This document shows positions 38,994 to 51,600 of a stretch of DNA of 64,000 nt, in pieces. Under the pieces are notes generated by a model. The model was not told the origin of the DNA. It saw only the letters and a list, made by a program, of their open reading frames with translations, and made no database searches. The translations under genes were made by a program, and so were the position numbers. Position 1 is the stretch's first letter. Each line of letters opens with the position of its first letter. The DNA comes from Cladopsammia gracilis (lineage: Eukaryota; Cnidaria; Anthozoa; Scleractinia; Dendrophylliidae): positions 40,362 through 104,361 of the forward strand of contig JAJGOT010001014.1 of assembly GCA_022457155.1 (NCBI GenBank). The letters run 5' to 3'.

Positions 38994-40130
38994 TAAATAG
39001 TCCGCCGTTTTGGTAATTTGCCGTCAAATCGTTACTTTATGGGTGAGCTTGGATGAAATATTGGACCTTATTCGCATACATTTCTTAAAATCCCATTTTG
39101 AGTTTTATGCAAATAGTCCGCCGTTTTGGTCATTTCCCGTCAAATCGTTATTTTATGGGTGAGCTTGGATGAAATATCGGACCTTATTCGCATACATTTA
39201 TTGAAATCCCATTGTGAGTTTTATGCGAAATATTCCGTCGTTTTGGTCATTTCCCGTCAAATCGTTACCTTATGGGTGAGCTTGGATGAAATAATGGACC
39301 TTGTTCGCATTCATTTCTTAAAATCCCATTTTGAGTAGTTTTATGCGAAATAGACCGCCGTTTTAGTCATTTCCCGTCAAATCGTTACTTTATGGGTGAG
39401 CTTGGATGAAATATTGGACCTTATTCGCATACATTTATTGAAATCCCATTTTGAGTTTTATGCGAAATAGTCCACCGTTTTGGTCATTTCCCGTCAAATC
39501 GTCACTTTATGGGTGAGCGTGGATGAAATATTGCACCTTATTCGCATACATTTCTTAAAATCCCATTTTGAGTTTTATGCGAAATAGTCCGCTGTTTTGG
39601 TCATTTGCCGTCAAATCGTTACTTTATGGGTGAGCTTGGACAAAATATCGGACCTTATTCGCATACATTTATTGAAATCCCATTTTGAGTTTTATGCGAA
39701 ATAGTCCGCCGTTTTGGTCATTTCCCGTCAAATCGTTATTTTATGGGTGAGCGTGGATTAGATATTGGACCTTATTCGCATACATTTCTTAAAATCCCAT
39801 TTTGAGTTTTATGCGAAATAGTACGCTGTATTGGTCATTTGCCGTCAAATCGTTACTTTATGGGTGAGCTTGGATGAAATATTGGACCTTATTCGCATAC
39901 ATTTATTGAAATCCCATTTTGAATTTTATGTGAAATAGTCCGCCGTTTTGGTAATTTGTCGTCAAATCGTTACTTTATGGGTGAGCTTGGATGAAATATT
40001 GGACCTTATTCGCATACATTTATTGAAATCCCATTTTGAGTTTTATGCGAAATAGTCCGCAGTTTTGGTCATTTCTCGTCAAATCGTTACTTTATGGGTG
40101 AGTTTGGATGAAATATTGGACCTTATTGAA
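38994..40130. repeat. 117-bp satellite array, third block
   Basis: These are direct-orientation units. The first 580 bp or so (38996-39580) match 15187-15770, including the rare TTATGCAAATAG and GAGTAGTTTTATG variants. The block ends at a shortened unit near 40130. Confidence 0.9.
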
Positions 40131-40830
40131 ATCTCATTTTTTCCAAAACGGGGACTATTACGCACAATACTCAAAATGGGATTTCAACAAATGTATGGGA
40201 ATAAGGTCAAATATTTCATCTAAGCGCACCCATAAATTAACGATTTGACGGTAAATGACCAAAACGGCGGACTATTACGCATATAACTCAATATGGGATT
40301 TTCATAGATGTACGTGAATAAGGTCCAATATTTCATCTACGCTCACCCATAAAGTAACGATTTGACGGTAAATGACTAAAACGGCCGACTATTTCGCAGA
40401 AAACTCAAAATGGGATTTTCATAAATGTATGCGAATAAGGTCCAATATTTATCCAAGCGCGCCCACAAAGTAACGATTTAACGACGAATGACCAAAACGG
40501 TGGACTGTTTCGCACAAAACTGAAAATGGTATTTCAATAAATGTATGCGAGTAAGGTCCAATATTTCATCCAAGCGCACCCATAAAGTAACGATTTGACG
40601 GCGAATGACCAAAACGGCGGACTGTTTCGCATAAAACTCAAAATGGGATTTTATAGTAAATGTATGCGAATATTAGGTCCAATATTTCATCCACGCTCAC
40701 CCATAAAGTAACGATTTGACGGCAAATTACCATATAAAACTGGGTTCTATTTCGCGCAAAACTCAAATTGGGATTTCAATACTGAAATGTATGTGAAGAA
40801 GGTCCAATATTTCATTTTAGCGCACCAGTC
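40131..40830. repeat. 117-bp satellite units in inverted orientation (diverged)
   Basis: From about 40140 the unit is read on the other strand (CAAAACGG.GGACTATT, CTCAAAATGGGATTT, GTAACGATTTGACGG). These six or so units are more diverged than the direct ones, so the inversion is older than the latest expansions. Confidence 0.85.
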
Positions 40831-41376
40831 GGTCTTTTTTGATTCGGGCGCTCTTAGGAAATGCTTTTTAGGCCAAAGTTCGAGAAGCGGTACGGAGTTT
40901 GTAGGATCAGAAAACTGCTGGAAGATGCATGCCTTTCGTTAGTAAATCGGTATTTAAGAATCCAATATCCGCTCTCGCACGCTTCAAGTCACTGTAAATA
41001 TCGCATGTGAGCAAAAACAACACATAAGTATTTTGACTCAGTAATTATTGATGAATATTCCCTTCTGCGAATAATTGTTAATTATACCAAGAAATTGCTA
41101 TTAAATATTCAGTATATAGCTGTGACCACACAAACAGAGCACGATAAGCCTGCGGTTTGGCCCGATTTTCCGCCACATTTCTTTTTCACCAGCTGCGTGA
41201 TTCTGCTAAAATTTGGTTTGGCTAAAAGTACCTTACTTCTATGGGTTTAAAACAAAAAGGAAACAGAAACAATGTTTTTCATGTTAGTTCCCGTCAGTAT
41301 TTGGTGCATGCAGCAATTTTCTACTTTTACCTTACCGGGGTTTTATAACGTCAGTAGCTCAACGCAACTCAACTTA
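40831..41376. other. Non-coding; inverted copy of the left array edge at 41338-41364
   Basis: No gene is seen. GGGGTTTTATAACGTCAGTAGCTCAAC at 41338-41364 is the near-exact inverted copy of about 13764-13790, the sequence that borders the satellite on its left. Confidence 0.55.
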
Positions 41377-41507
41377 GCCTGCATGACAGGCGCTTTATGA
41401 GCTAAGCGGGGCGAGGTAACTATTTCGAGCGAAGCAGGAGAGCTCGTCTTGCGCTTCGCGCGAAATATTTCGCTCGCCCCGCTTGGCTCATAAAGTGCCT
41501 TTTCATG
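41377..41507. repeat. Foldback MITE-like inverted repeat
   Basis: An arm of about 41 bp starting TAGCCTGCATGACAGGCGC is nearly the reverse complement of the arm ending in CTTTTCATGCAGGCTA. A GC-rich inner part (CGGGGCGAG facing CTCGCCCCG) closes the loop. It is flanked on both sides by AACTC-type pentamer repeats, one of which may be the insertion target. Confidence 0.8.
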
Positions 41508-41786
41508 CAGGCTAACTCAACTCAACTCAACTCATTCTTCATTGATAATTATTTTACATTTTAATGACTGGCCCACAGGTAGCTGTTGCTAATCTAGGCG
41601 GGCCAGTGATACTAAATGAACGTAGCAAACAGTAAGATAAATGAAGAAATAGTGAAGAAAGAAGGGAAAAAATACCAAGATGAAACATAAGATCGAATAA
41701 CAAGTAAACGGAGCAGGACTGTTTTTCTATTTTTATAATTATTCAACTACTCCTGCTTTTCTAATTATTATTGGATTTCAATATAT

Positions 41787-42056
41787 TCATCTTCTTTTTC
41801 CAAGATATAAAAAAAGCCATTTGAAAAGGAACTTTTTGAATATTTTCTTAGGCGAATCTGTTATAGGGCATGGTATTTCTTTCCACAGTTTTACACGAAG
41901 TCCAGAAAAGGAACGCTTTTGTATCTCTAATCTGGCGCTTTTAATGTAAAACTTTCCGGAGGCGGATGACAGTGTATTGTATGAATGGATGTTGAAGGTT
42001 TTCTCAAATGAATATAACACGTGTAATGGTGCATAATTCTTATTGATATCGTGCAT
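41787..42056 (-). pseudogene. LINE reverse-transcriptase ORF, C-terminal fragment
   Basis: The 89-residue frame resembles the extreme C-terminus of cnidarian non-LTR retrotransposon RTs: HSYNTLSSASGKFYIKSARL, then SFSGLRVKLWKEIP and a Lys/Phe/Leu-rich tail. The 5' truncation is typical of LINE insertion. The (GAGTT)n-like repeats below 41535 on the minus strand could be its 3' tail. Confidence 0.65.
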
Positions 42057-42327
42057 TAAATTTGCTATAGACTTGTAGTAAAGAAAAGTTATAGGTAAAA
42101 TATTAGCGTCGACGAATAAGGGAATTGCATGATCGCGCGTCTGTGTAATACATCATACGAAGTACTCTTTTCTGGAGAATTATATTTTTATTAAGGTAAG
42201 TCTTGGATGCCTGACGCCAGGCAACAAGACCATATGTTAAGTAATAATCATAATTTCGAAATTAGCTGGTAAAGTTTTTTTAACGAATCCATATTGCTAA
42301 GAGTATGCGCCACTTTAAATAAAGTAA

Positions 42328-42447
42328 TGTATTGTATTGTATTGTATTGTATTGTAACTTGAAAGAATAGACATGACTAAGAGGTTTAGGGGAATAAACC
42401 ATATAAACCCGCTTATCATTCCCCTAAGCCTCGTAATAATGTCTATT
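42328..42447. repeat. (ATTGT)n microsatellite and adjacent inverted repeat
   Basis: A pentamer run (TATTG)5 at 42328-42355 is followed by an inverted repeat whose arms (ATAGACATGACTAAGAGGTT and AGCCTCGTAATAATGTCTAT, with GGGGAA facing TTCCCC) enclose about 20 nt. Confidence 0.7.
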
Positions 42448-42548
42448 GTTTCATGTTGGATTTTCATATATCGAAATTGGGCTATTGAAATAATTGGTGT
42501 ATTGCGCTCCTTGATCATCAACTGCACAAATGATCCCGTCTCCCTGTT

Positions 42549-43112
42549 GTGGAGGTTTCATTCTGGCACACCACTCATTCGTCACTATCACATTCGGAGT
42601 CCGAATCTGGATAATAATCTTCTATGCTTTCGATGCATTTACCCACTTCAGGCATGTTGGTGTCCAGAAACTCGTGGTGGGACAAAGCAATTTCGCGTTG
42701 TTCAAGAGTAACGGGAACGAGTTCTCCCCAGAGACATTTCCGGCAAGGAATATAGCTGCTTTCCATATTCAGCCCGTTTGGAAAGAAACAAATTATTTAG
42801 TCCAAGGGTAACTTTTGCTGCTTCTTCGGTTCCCTCTGAATTCAATGCCATCGTAAGAATTGTCATCTGTTTGCGAAGAAAAGATACAAGCCTATGCATT
42901 TCAACTGTTAAGAGGGAGATTTCTTCTCCACACCTCTCCTTCAAACAATGCAGTTCAATGGCCCTTCTCCTTGTAGAATTGGGTATAGCATGCGGAAATG
43001 TGGGCGAAGACTGAACATTGGCGTATAAATCAGAAGAAGGATCCGTTACAGAATCAAATGTCAAGATAGCAGCACCCTGAATAGCATTGTGACAAGCTAT
43101 TATTTTCTTCAC
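42549..43112 (-). pseudogene. Right arm (inner part) of large inverted repeat; transposase-like ORF fragment
   Basis: The minus strand is open for 136 residues (43112-42702): LTFDSVTDPSSDLYANVQSS, then ELHCLKERCGEEISLLTVEM and a helical HRLVSFLRKQMTILTMALN. It is the better preserved copy of 13280-13765. The helical part might derive from a KDZ-like transposase, but the match is by impression only. Non-coding similarity continues to 42549. Confidence 0.5.
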
Positions 43113-43309
43113 GTTGTCGGTGACCTTTGTTATTTCCTTCGATAACTTTATCGCAATGGCTTAACCGTCTGAATCAAAAGCAACAAAGAGACATTGGTAT
43201 AAAACAATAACAATGGAAACTGAGACAAATACCATAAAAGCTCAATTAAGCTTCCCTTTCGAAATCACGTTTTGTAATAAGCCCTTCTATCTATTGAGCC
43301 TCCCACCCC

Positions 43310-44090
43310 TCCCTTTACGCCAGGCTGATGTAAATGAGTTTCAGCAATATATTTGGCCTCACTTTGTTGTCTGTATTTTTATAAATGACGTTGCATTTGT
43401 AAGACGGTGATACATGTACATTGTATATGTTGTGGTTCGAGTTTTTCTTTGGTTTGAAAATTTTCAAAGCAGTTTGATTTTTATTTTATTTTATTTGAGA
43501 TTATGTTAATTATTCTGCGACAAAGAAAAGTAAGAAATTAAAGTGGTTTGTAAATTTTCATCCGAAAGAAGAACCACAACATACATAACCGATTTCTTGT
43601 TGTGTTGTAGTTCAATTTATTTCCTCTAAGATTTGTTATTTGAAATAAGCCCCCCTTCTTGAGGCCTAACATCAAACAAGCCTCCCTGTGGTTGTGTGGT
43701 GGAAAGGATGTTGTGGAGAGGACTGTTTGACAAAAGCCCCAGGAAAGAATAACCCCAGTTTCAGGCATCACTCTGGAATGACCCCAAACTAATATGCAGT
43801 GTACACAGCCAGGTACATACATTGTATGCAGAGTAAATTTAATGTTCTTACCATCTTTGGTTGTAAAGGTGGTTTCTTTGACTCAAGAACATCTGTAAAT
43901 CTCTCAGAGATGCTTTGCAGTGTATGAACATGTCAAAAGCCATGTCCATAAGCGTAAAATAGAAAAGCAGTAGTTGGTCTGTCAGGTGAACCAGGCCAAA
44001 GGTGTAGTCATACTAAGGTGACTATAGGATGCTCACACTGGTGGAAAGTAACACTCTTTGAATGATGGTTACCTATACATACATATATAT
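43310..44090. repeat. Right arm (outer part) of large inverted repeat
   Basis: Blocks are reverse-complement copies of 11630-12060, with about 300 bp extra (about 43540-43850) in this arm. Confidence 0.7.
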
Positions 44091-44639
44091 TATTTGCATT
44101 AATAACATGAAGACTAGCAGGTTCATAATGTACATGTATGTATACTGCAAACAGACATGTTACTGGTATAAAAAGAACCTCAGTGTGCATTTGTGACAAA
44201 GAAAATTGATTTTTATCAATATTTATATTAATTTATTTTACATTTGTATAATAATTTTACTGTTTAAAGTGTTTTGTCTAAGAACGCAATTATACAATGA
44301 TGTCAGCCAAGTTTGCACATGGACCATTTGATCCAAAGTCAGTACCTGGTCCCTGACATAATTTTATTTAATCAACTGGACAGAGGTGACAACACATATT
44401 TAATTTATCAACTGCAATTACAGGGCTGATAAAACTCATTCATATTTTGTGGTTATCATCACTTGGACAGAGTGCTCAATACATGGTAAAAGTGAAAAAC
44501 AGCTCACCTCCACTGACTGTCAGCCAACTGTCGGCCGACAAATAACCAACAGTTTACAGACACAATTTCACACGAAGATCACCACTGAGCATGAAACTCA
44601 AGTTACTGTTTTGTAACATCACATTGTGTGAAATATATA

Positions 44640-44640
<1 letters not shown>
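44091..44640. other. Non-coding, nothing recognised
   Basis: AT-rich sequence without a plausible gene or identifiable element. Confidence 0.3.

Positions 44641-44702
<62 letters not shown>
44641..44702. repeat. (TA)n microsatellite
   Basis: A TA run of about 60 bp directly adjoins the 3' end of the Penelope-like fragment, the same association as at 53650-53862. Confidence 0.9.
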
Positions 44703-44704
<2 letters not shown>

Positions 44705-45123
44705 TTTGTAGAGATGGATTACTTGGTGGAAGACATTTATTCACTGCTACTCAGAGTTTCATGCTTCTTACGAAGCAATCATCAGGCAACTGCCTACAAT
44801 AACGGATACATAGAATACATATAAAATTTGAAATTACAGAACAATACCTAATGGCGTGACGTGCGGAGATATGATTGGTTAACTAAACGAATACAGTTTT
44901 CAACAGGAATTTCTTAGAATGTCTACAAGTAGATAGGAGTTCGCTTCTATTGTTCAGTGTTGACATTTCGGGTCTGCATATGATGAAATATTTTTCCCAT
45001 AAACATAAATTACAACGCTTGTTTACATTTGAATACGATCTTGCTTGTTTAATCTTACGCCATTTGATGTTGTAAATGACGTCTCTTTCTTTTAAGCTCC
45101 AGATGTATTTGCTTAATTCTGTT
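44703..45123 (-). pseudogene. Penelope-like element 3' fragment with GIY-YIG endonuclease C-terminus
   Basis: The minus strand encodes [20 protein letters not shown], then [28 protein letters not shown] and [15 protein letters not shown], matching the C-terminal part of the GIY-YIG endonuclease domain of Penelope-like elements. The 3' UTR holds a hairpin-like CCTGATGATTGC..AAGCATGAAAC. It is an inverted near-identical copy of 53246-53650. Both are 5'-truncated. Confidence 0.75.
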
Positions 45124-46355
45124 GCATGCTTGTAGCGGAGCACTCGCCAGGCCGAAGGCCTGGCTGCGCAGCCCCATACTCATAGAACCTGTGCCGTCAT
45201 TTTTCATGGTAATGGATAGCGGAATGTTTCGCGGGCGCGTGTGTGTGTCACACAGGACCGCGCGTCACATCGTGGTGTGTCACACAGGACCGCGCTCCGT
45301 CGCGCAGGACTAGCTCGCGGGCGCGTATGACGTTGCAAAACATGCGCATACGACGTCATGTAGAAACCAAAGCGAGGCTTTGTTTTTTGCGCGGTTACAC
45401 GGCCGAATGTCACGTCAGCTAGAAAAACACTTTGATTGTCTGCTGTGTTTACTGAGCGGAGAAAACGGTTGAAATTATAAGTCGTTATTTTCCTGCATTT
45501 TTTCGCGGTTTGCTACTCAAGACAGGGATACTCAGAAGCCGCTTTAGTGGAAAAAGAAGAGCTTCCTGGGATAAAATCTTGCTTCGGGGAACGTCATACA
45601 TTTTTCAAAGCGGGGAGATGTTTGATTTTATTACGGAATCCAGTACCACAGGAGCGGAGAAAACGGACACTAAAACTCTCGAACGTTATGAATATGACGG
45701 CAAACAACCTTTGCCGAAGAGGAGAAACACTGGACATCGGACAAACAAACATAAGCAGAAAAGCAAGTAACGTCTAAATGTGATTTGCAAAAATTGTTTA
45801 GTTTAATAATAAGACTTAAGCTTAAGCTTCAGTTAAATATGTTAATTTTACCCGAAGAATTTTCTCCAAGTTTTTGCATTCAGAGCTAAATTTACAACTT
45901 TGAATATCCGTGGTTTTGGCAATGAAGCGAAACAACGCTCTGTTTTTGATTTTGCGAAAAATTCCCGTTCTGATTTTATTTGTTTACAAGAACCTTTAGC
46001 GACAAGACAAAATGCGATAATTCTCTGACAGCTACATGAAATGGCGCGGTAAAAGGTTCTGGTCGCCCGCTCTTGGTAAACAAGGCGGCGTTGCCATTCT
46101 TGTCGCTGAAAATACTGATTTCAAATGTTTACAATGGAAAAAAGATTCTTCTGGTAGAATTGTTAGTGTTTTAACTGATTTCGACGACACGAAAATTAAT
46201 TTGGTTTTATACTTATGCACCCACGAATCCAAGTGAACGTACTTTTATGACACAATTCATGAATATTTTTTCCGAACTCTTTTAAAATTATTGCTGGCGA
46301 TTTTAACTGCATTGAAAACGTTTCTGATAAGTTTGGAGGAAATCCTACAATTTCC

Positions 46356-46976
46356 ATGGATTTGAAAGATCTGCACAGTGTTCTCTGGCGCAAAAAAACA
46401 CGGCCGACTGAAAAATACAATGCACATGGTAATAATGCGGATAAAACTATCGGTACACGTTTGGATAATTTTTTTATTGCTCAGGACTTGTATGATTCCT
46501 TTTTAAAATTTGAAATTTTGCCTTGTGTTTTTTCCGATCATGATTCTGTTGATTTAAGCCGCAATTTGCATAATTCATTTTCCCGTGGACCAGGACTTTG
46601 GAGGCTAAATTTAGAATTTGATGTTTGCGATATGATCTCAGAAATGATTAAGAAACATGCATTGTACTGGAAAGCATTTACTTTCATTCAAGCTTTGTGG
46701 GATTTTCTTAAAGAATCTATAAAATTAGTTGCTATAGATTTTGGTCGAAGTAAACAACGCGCAACTATAAATTCTTTGATCGAAGCTAAACGGGCTCTTA
46801 TTAAAGGAGATAGCTCAGCGAAAACCACCATAGAAACGCTTGAAAGAGAAATTCGGGCCATTAATTTATCCCAAATGAGAGGAAGCCAAATTCGTAGCAG
46901 AGTCAAATGGCTTGAAGAAGGTGAAAAACCTACCAAATTCACGTGCTCAGAAAAATACTGTTCAATCTATTTATAA
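46356..46976 (+). pseudogene. LINE endonuclease C-terminal and linker fragment
   Basis: This is the longest surviving frame of LINE copy 1 (206 residues). It has GTRLDNFFIAQDLY and the SDHDSV motif of the APE endonuclease, followed by RGPGLWRLN and a helical linker up to WLEEGEKPTKF, which normally leads into the reverse transcriptase. It lost its upstream catalytic half through stops near 46234 and frame shifts. Confidence 0.75.
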
Positions 46977-47543
46977 CTCCGCCGGTGTTGGAAGTCTTTT
47001 CACAAGATTCCGGCCCATTTCGATTTTTACCGTAATTTGTACTTGCAAGAACCTGTTAATTTAACAGTCCAAACCGAATTTTTTAACAATCTTGTAAACA
47101 GATTAAGTGAGAGCGAAATTTTATCCTGCGAAGGATTTTTATCTTTGGCTGAAATTACCCACGCAATGCGTGGACTTTCTTCAGGGAAAACCCCCGGTTC
47201 AGACGGATTACCTCAACAATTTTTCGCTAAATTCTGGGATCTTTTAGGCCCTATTCTGTTCGAAATTATAAATTTAGTTCCGTCCAATTGGAAAATAATT
47301 CTCTCAGTGATTCAATGCAAGGAAGCGTGACTACATTACTTTACAAGAAAGATGATAAGAAAAACCTGAAAAATTGGTGGCCCGGCCATTTCGCTACTCA
47401 ATGTTGATAACAAAATTTGTTCAAAAGCTCTTACAAACAGACTTTCAAAATTGTTACCCTCGATTATTTTCACAATGGCACCGAGAACTCTCGGGACACT
47501 GTAAGGGACATAAGGAATGACATCACAACACAGTTGCAAATTG

Positions 47544-47951
47544 CCCCCGGGGGGGGGGGGCTGGGACTCTGAGACCCTTAACCTATACTAGACCATTTTA
47601 GCTGCATTTTGCAACCCTATTCTAGAATAAACACCGAAAAATCCTACCCTATCCTAGACCTTTTCTAGACTCACTATTTTGCAGAAACTTGTTCACTATC
47701 ACAGTCTAAGATACCAGGGGTCAGTAAAAATGTCGTACAGCACACCTTACCGATTTTTCCATTTGCCAGTAAACCTCGTCTAGACTAAATTCTTCATGCA
47801 ACTGATCAGTTTTGTGGAAAATGATACCCTATTCTAGACCAAACATTTCTGATTACTATACCCTATCCCAGACTAAACTGCTTGAAAACCATACCCTTGA
47901 CAGCGGCACATACCTATATAGCTCATATATGGGAGTACCCCCTCCCCCCGG
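47544..47951. mobile_element. Small MITE-like insertion with 8-bp target duplication and G/C-run ends
   Basis: GCAAATTG at 47536-47543 is repeated at 47952-47959. The homologous LINE copy 2 reads GCAAACTG once at the corresponding place (about 51260), an empty site. The insert begins CCCCCGGGGG.. and ends ..CTCCCCCCGG, and its interior is built from degenerate ATACCCTATTCTAGACC words. An 8-bp duplication suggests hAT-driven mobilisation. Confidence 0.75.
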
Positions 47952-48358
47952 GCAAATTGATTTCTCCCGAATGACCAAATAGAAATTTTCTGCTTTGTGG
48001 TGTCATCCGAATATTTGTGAAATACAACAGTCAAAGCTTGTGACTCTATAAATAATTTAGCTACTGGCAACTCATCATTCAATACCAGAAATGACTAAAG
48101 TAATCATGTGCAAACCAGAAAGGACTTTCAAGTGGACCAAACGACCGGAAATGAACTTTATAAATAATCCCTTATGGACTAGACTTTCAAGTGACTCATG
48201 TAAACCGGAACTGACCTTGTATTATTGTAACCGGAAATGACTAGCTTTATAATGCAGGATGCCTTGTAACCGGAAATGACTAGCCTCTCAGGATAATATT
48301 GTAAACTTTAGGGATTTGTTATTGATGAATAAAACATTTTAAAACGAAAAAAAAAAAC

Positions 48359-48675
48359 ACTTTTGTTTTGTTTAGCAGAGAAAACGGTTTGCAAAATCGT
48401 TTTTCCCTGCTTTTTTTCGTGGTTTGCTACTCAAGAGAGGTTTCACATTTCAGAAACAGTGAGCTTTTGTGGAATTTGTGCAGTCTAAATGCACTGTGCA
48501 GACGGTCGCGTAATAAGCTTACTGTTTTTGAGAATTGCTAAAATTGAAAAATAGCCTGGTCGTCAATCTTAATTCTAATTATTCTTGTGCTTCCGACCTT
48601 TCACCTAGTTAAGCTTATCATCATCGTTTTTGTTCAGAGAGCTCCGCTGTTAGGCTAAGCCTATCTATATATATT
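48359..48675 (+). repeat. Truncated copy of repeat family R (possible LINE 3' end)
   Basis: From about 48440 the sequence (GTGCAGTCTAAATGCACTGTGC, GACGGTCGCGTAAT, TTAGGCTAAGCCTATC, TATATATATTA) recurs at 51600-51840, 52900-53155 and, inverted, at 63441-63700. It always ends in the TATATATATTA-type tail, and the 5' end of a LINE follows at once here. Confidence 0.65.
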
Positions 48676-51600
48676 AGCGGAGCACTTGCCAGGCCGAAGG
48701 CCTGGCTGCGCAGCTCCATACTCATAGAACCTATGCCGTGATTTTTCATGGTCATGGCTAGCGGAATGTTTCGCGGGCGCGCCCGTCCGTGTGCACGTCC
48801 GTCCGTCCGTCCATCCACCCGTTACGTATTGAAGAGAGAGGAACTGGGAACGAGGCTTTGTTTTTCGCGCGCTTCCCGCGGCTACCAACAGGGCAGTTCG
48901 CAAAAGCTTGCCTCCGCGCCAAAACAACCCGTCCTCGTCACTGAAAAAATCACGGAGAAAGACAAACAAGATACGCCAATTCCTGAAGCAAAGAAAACGG
49001 ACCCTAAAACTCGCGAACGTTCTGAATATGACGGCGAACAACCTTTGCCGAAGAGGAAAAACACTGGATATCGGACTAAGCTTATGTCATTTTACCAGAA
49101 GAATTTTCTCCAAGTTTTTACATTCAGAGCTAAATTTACATCTTTGAATATCCGTGGTTTTGGCAATGAAGCCAAACAACGCTCTGTTTTTGATTTTGCG
49201 AAAAATTCCCGTTCTGATTTCATTTGTTTACAAGAAACTTTAGCGACAAGTCAAAATGCGATGTGGCGCGGTAACGTGCGGTAAAGTTTCTGGTCGCCCG
49301 CTCTTGGTAAACAAGGCGGCGTTGCCGTTCTTGCAGCTGAAAATACTGATTTCAAATGTTTACAATGGAAAAAAAGATTCTGATCTTTTAGTAGAATTAT
49401 TAGTGTTTAACTGAACTCGACGACACGAAAATTAATTTGGTTAATACTTATACACCCACGAATCGAAGTGAACGTAAATGCTTTTAAGCTTATGATACAA
49501 TTCATGAATATTTTTTCAGAACTCTTTTAAAATTATTGCTGGCGATTTTAACTGCATTGAAAACGTTTCTGATAAGTTTGGAGGAAATCTTACAATTTCC
49601 ACGGATTTGAAAGATCTGCACAAGTGTTCATATAATGGCGCAAAAACAACACGGCCGACTAAAAAATACAATGCACATGGTTTAATGCGGATAAAACTAT
49701 TGGTACACGTTTGGATAATTTTTTTATTGCTCAGGACTTGTATGATTCCCTTCTAAAATACGAAATTTTGCCTTGTGTTTTTTCCGATCATGATTCTGTT
49801 GATTTAGCCGCAATTTGCATAATGCATTTTCCCGTGGACCAGGACTTTGGAGGATAAATTTAGAATTTAATATTTACGATATGATCTCAGAAATTATTAA
49901 GAAACATGTATTGTACCGGAAAGCATTTAATTCCATTCAAGCTTGGTGGGATTTTCTTAATAATAAAGAATCTATAACATTAGTTGCTATAGATCTTGGT
50001 CGAAGTAAACAACGCATATTAATCGCGATAAGGCCACGCAACTATAATTTCTTTGATCGAAGCAAAACGGGCTCTTATTGAAGGAGATAACTCAGCGAAA
50101 ACCACCATACAAACGCTTAAAAGAGAAATTCGAGCCGTAAATTTATCCCAAATGAGAGTAAACCAAATTCGTAGCAGAGTCGAATGGCTTGAAGAAGGTG
50201 AAAAACCTACCAAATTCTTTTTTTACGCTCGAAGCAACACGGCTCAGAAAAATACTGTTTATTCTATTTTTAGCTCCGCCGGTGTTAAAGTCTTTTCACA
50301 AGACTCCGGCTCATTTAGTTTTTTACCGTAATTTGTACTCGCAAGAACCTGTTAATTTAACAGTCCAAACCGAATTTTTGAACAAACTTGAAAATAGATT
50401 AAGTGAGAGCGAAATTTTATCCTGCGAAGAATCAGTTTTATCTTTGGCTAAAATTACCCACGCAATACGTGGAATTTCTTCAGGGAAACCCCCGGTTCAG
50501 ACGGATTACCTCACGAATTTTACGCTAAATTCTGGGATTATTTGGCCCTATTTAGTTTGGAAAATAATTCTTTTAGCGATTCAATGCACTCGATGTTGAT
50601 TACAAAATTTGTTCAAAAGCTCTTACAAACAGACTTTCAAAAGTGTTACCCTCGATTATCAAGAAGATCAAACTTGTTCCGTCCCAGGTAGGACGATTTT
50701 TGAGAATTTATTTATTTCTCTTGCGTGGCACTCTAGATTATATAAATATTACCAATGAAACTGGTATCTTGCTGAATATTGATCAAGAGAAAGCCTTTGA
50801 CAGGGTAGAGAAGCATTGGTAAACTTTTTACCAATGTTAAATGCCATGAGGTTAGGAGCTTGGTGCTCACATCCGGACAATCCTTATGGCCTGACGTGGG
50901 TGTCAAGAATGCGAATCTTGGGTGTCTGGTCTAGCAATGGTAATGCAAATGTGAAACTGGATAACTGGTTACCACGCCTTTCCAAGCTAGATTAAAATTT
51001 GAACCTGTGGAAGGGTGTGGGGTATTTTTACTCCCACCCTATCGGCACTACTCAATACTAGGTTTTTAGTTAATGTTAAGACTATTTTCTTTTACCTATG
51101 GACTTCTGCTTACGACGAGAATGACATGCGAGTGCGCTTTTTTATTAAGACCATACTTATGGTATATGGGTTTTTCGAAATAAAGCAACTTTTCACAATG
51201 GCACCGAGAACTCTCGGGCCACTGTAAGGAACATAAGGAATGACATCACAACACAGTTGCAAACTGATTTTTCCCGAATGACCGAACAGAAATTTTCTGC
51301 TTTGTGGTGTCATCCGAATATTTGTGAAGCTTGTGACTCTCATAATTGAGCTACTGGCAACTCATCATTTCCAAATCAGTTTCTCGGGTAATTTTCCAAA
51401 CGCAACAGATGTATTTTATTCGGAAATTAGTCATACTAGTTATTCTAGACCGAGAAATTTTTTTTTTTGTTATTTTATTATTAAAAATTCCTTTTTATTT
51501 TTTTATTATTTTTTTATTATTTTTATTTATTTATTTTTTTTTGCCTGTAGCCTCTCTATCAAAGCGTGGCTAGGTGCGAAACCTTTCATATGAATAGACC

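Larger units (their letters stand above)
45136..48358 (+). mobile_element. LINE (Tx1/L1-like) copy 1, decayed, with a later MITE insertion
   Basis: The copy starts at GCGGAGCACT-type sequence shared by three copies in this window and ends in an A-rich tail near 48342-48358. Frames broken by stops and shifts encode an APE-type endonuclease: LNIRGFGNEAKQRSVFDF, FICLQE, WRGKRFWSPALGKQGGVAIL, IAGDFNCIEN, VFSDHDS and RGPGLWRLN. The start of the reverse transcriptase follows (MRGLSSGKTPGSDGLPQQFF). The RT core is missing, so it is a dead, internally deleted copy. A 408-bp element interrupts the 3' part (47544-47951). Confidence 0.8.

Noticed and set aside
13785..40830. CRISPR-like array
   Set aside because: The 117-bp units are contiguous satellite repeats with no unique spacers, and the genome is eukaryotic.
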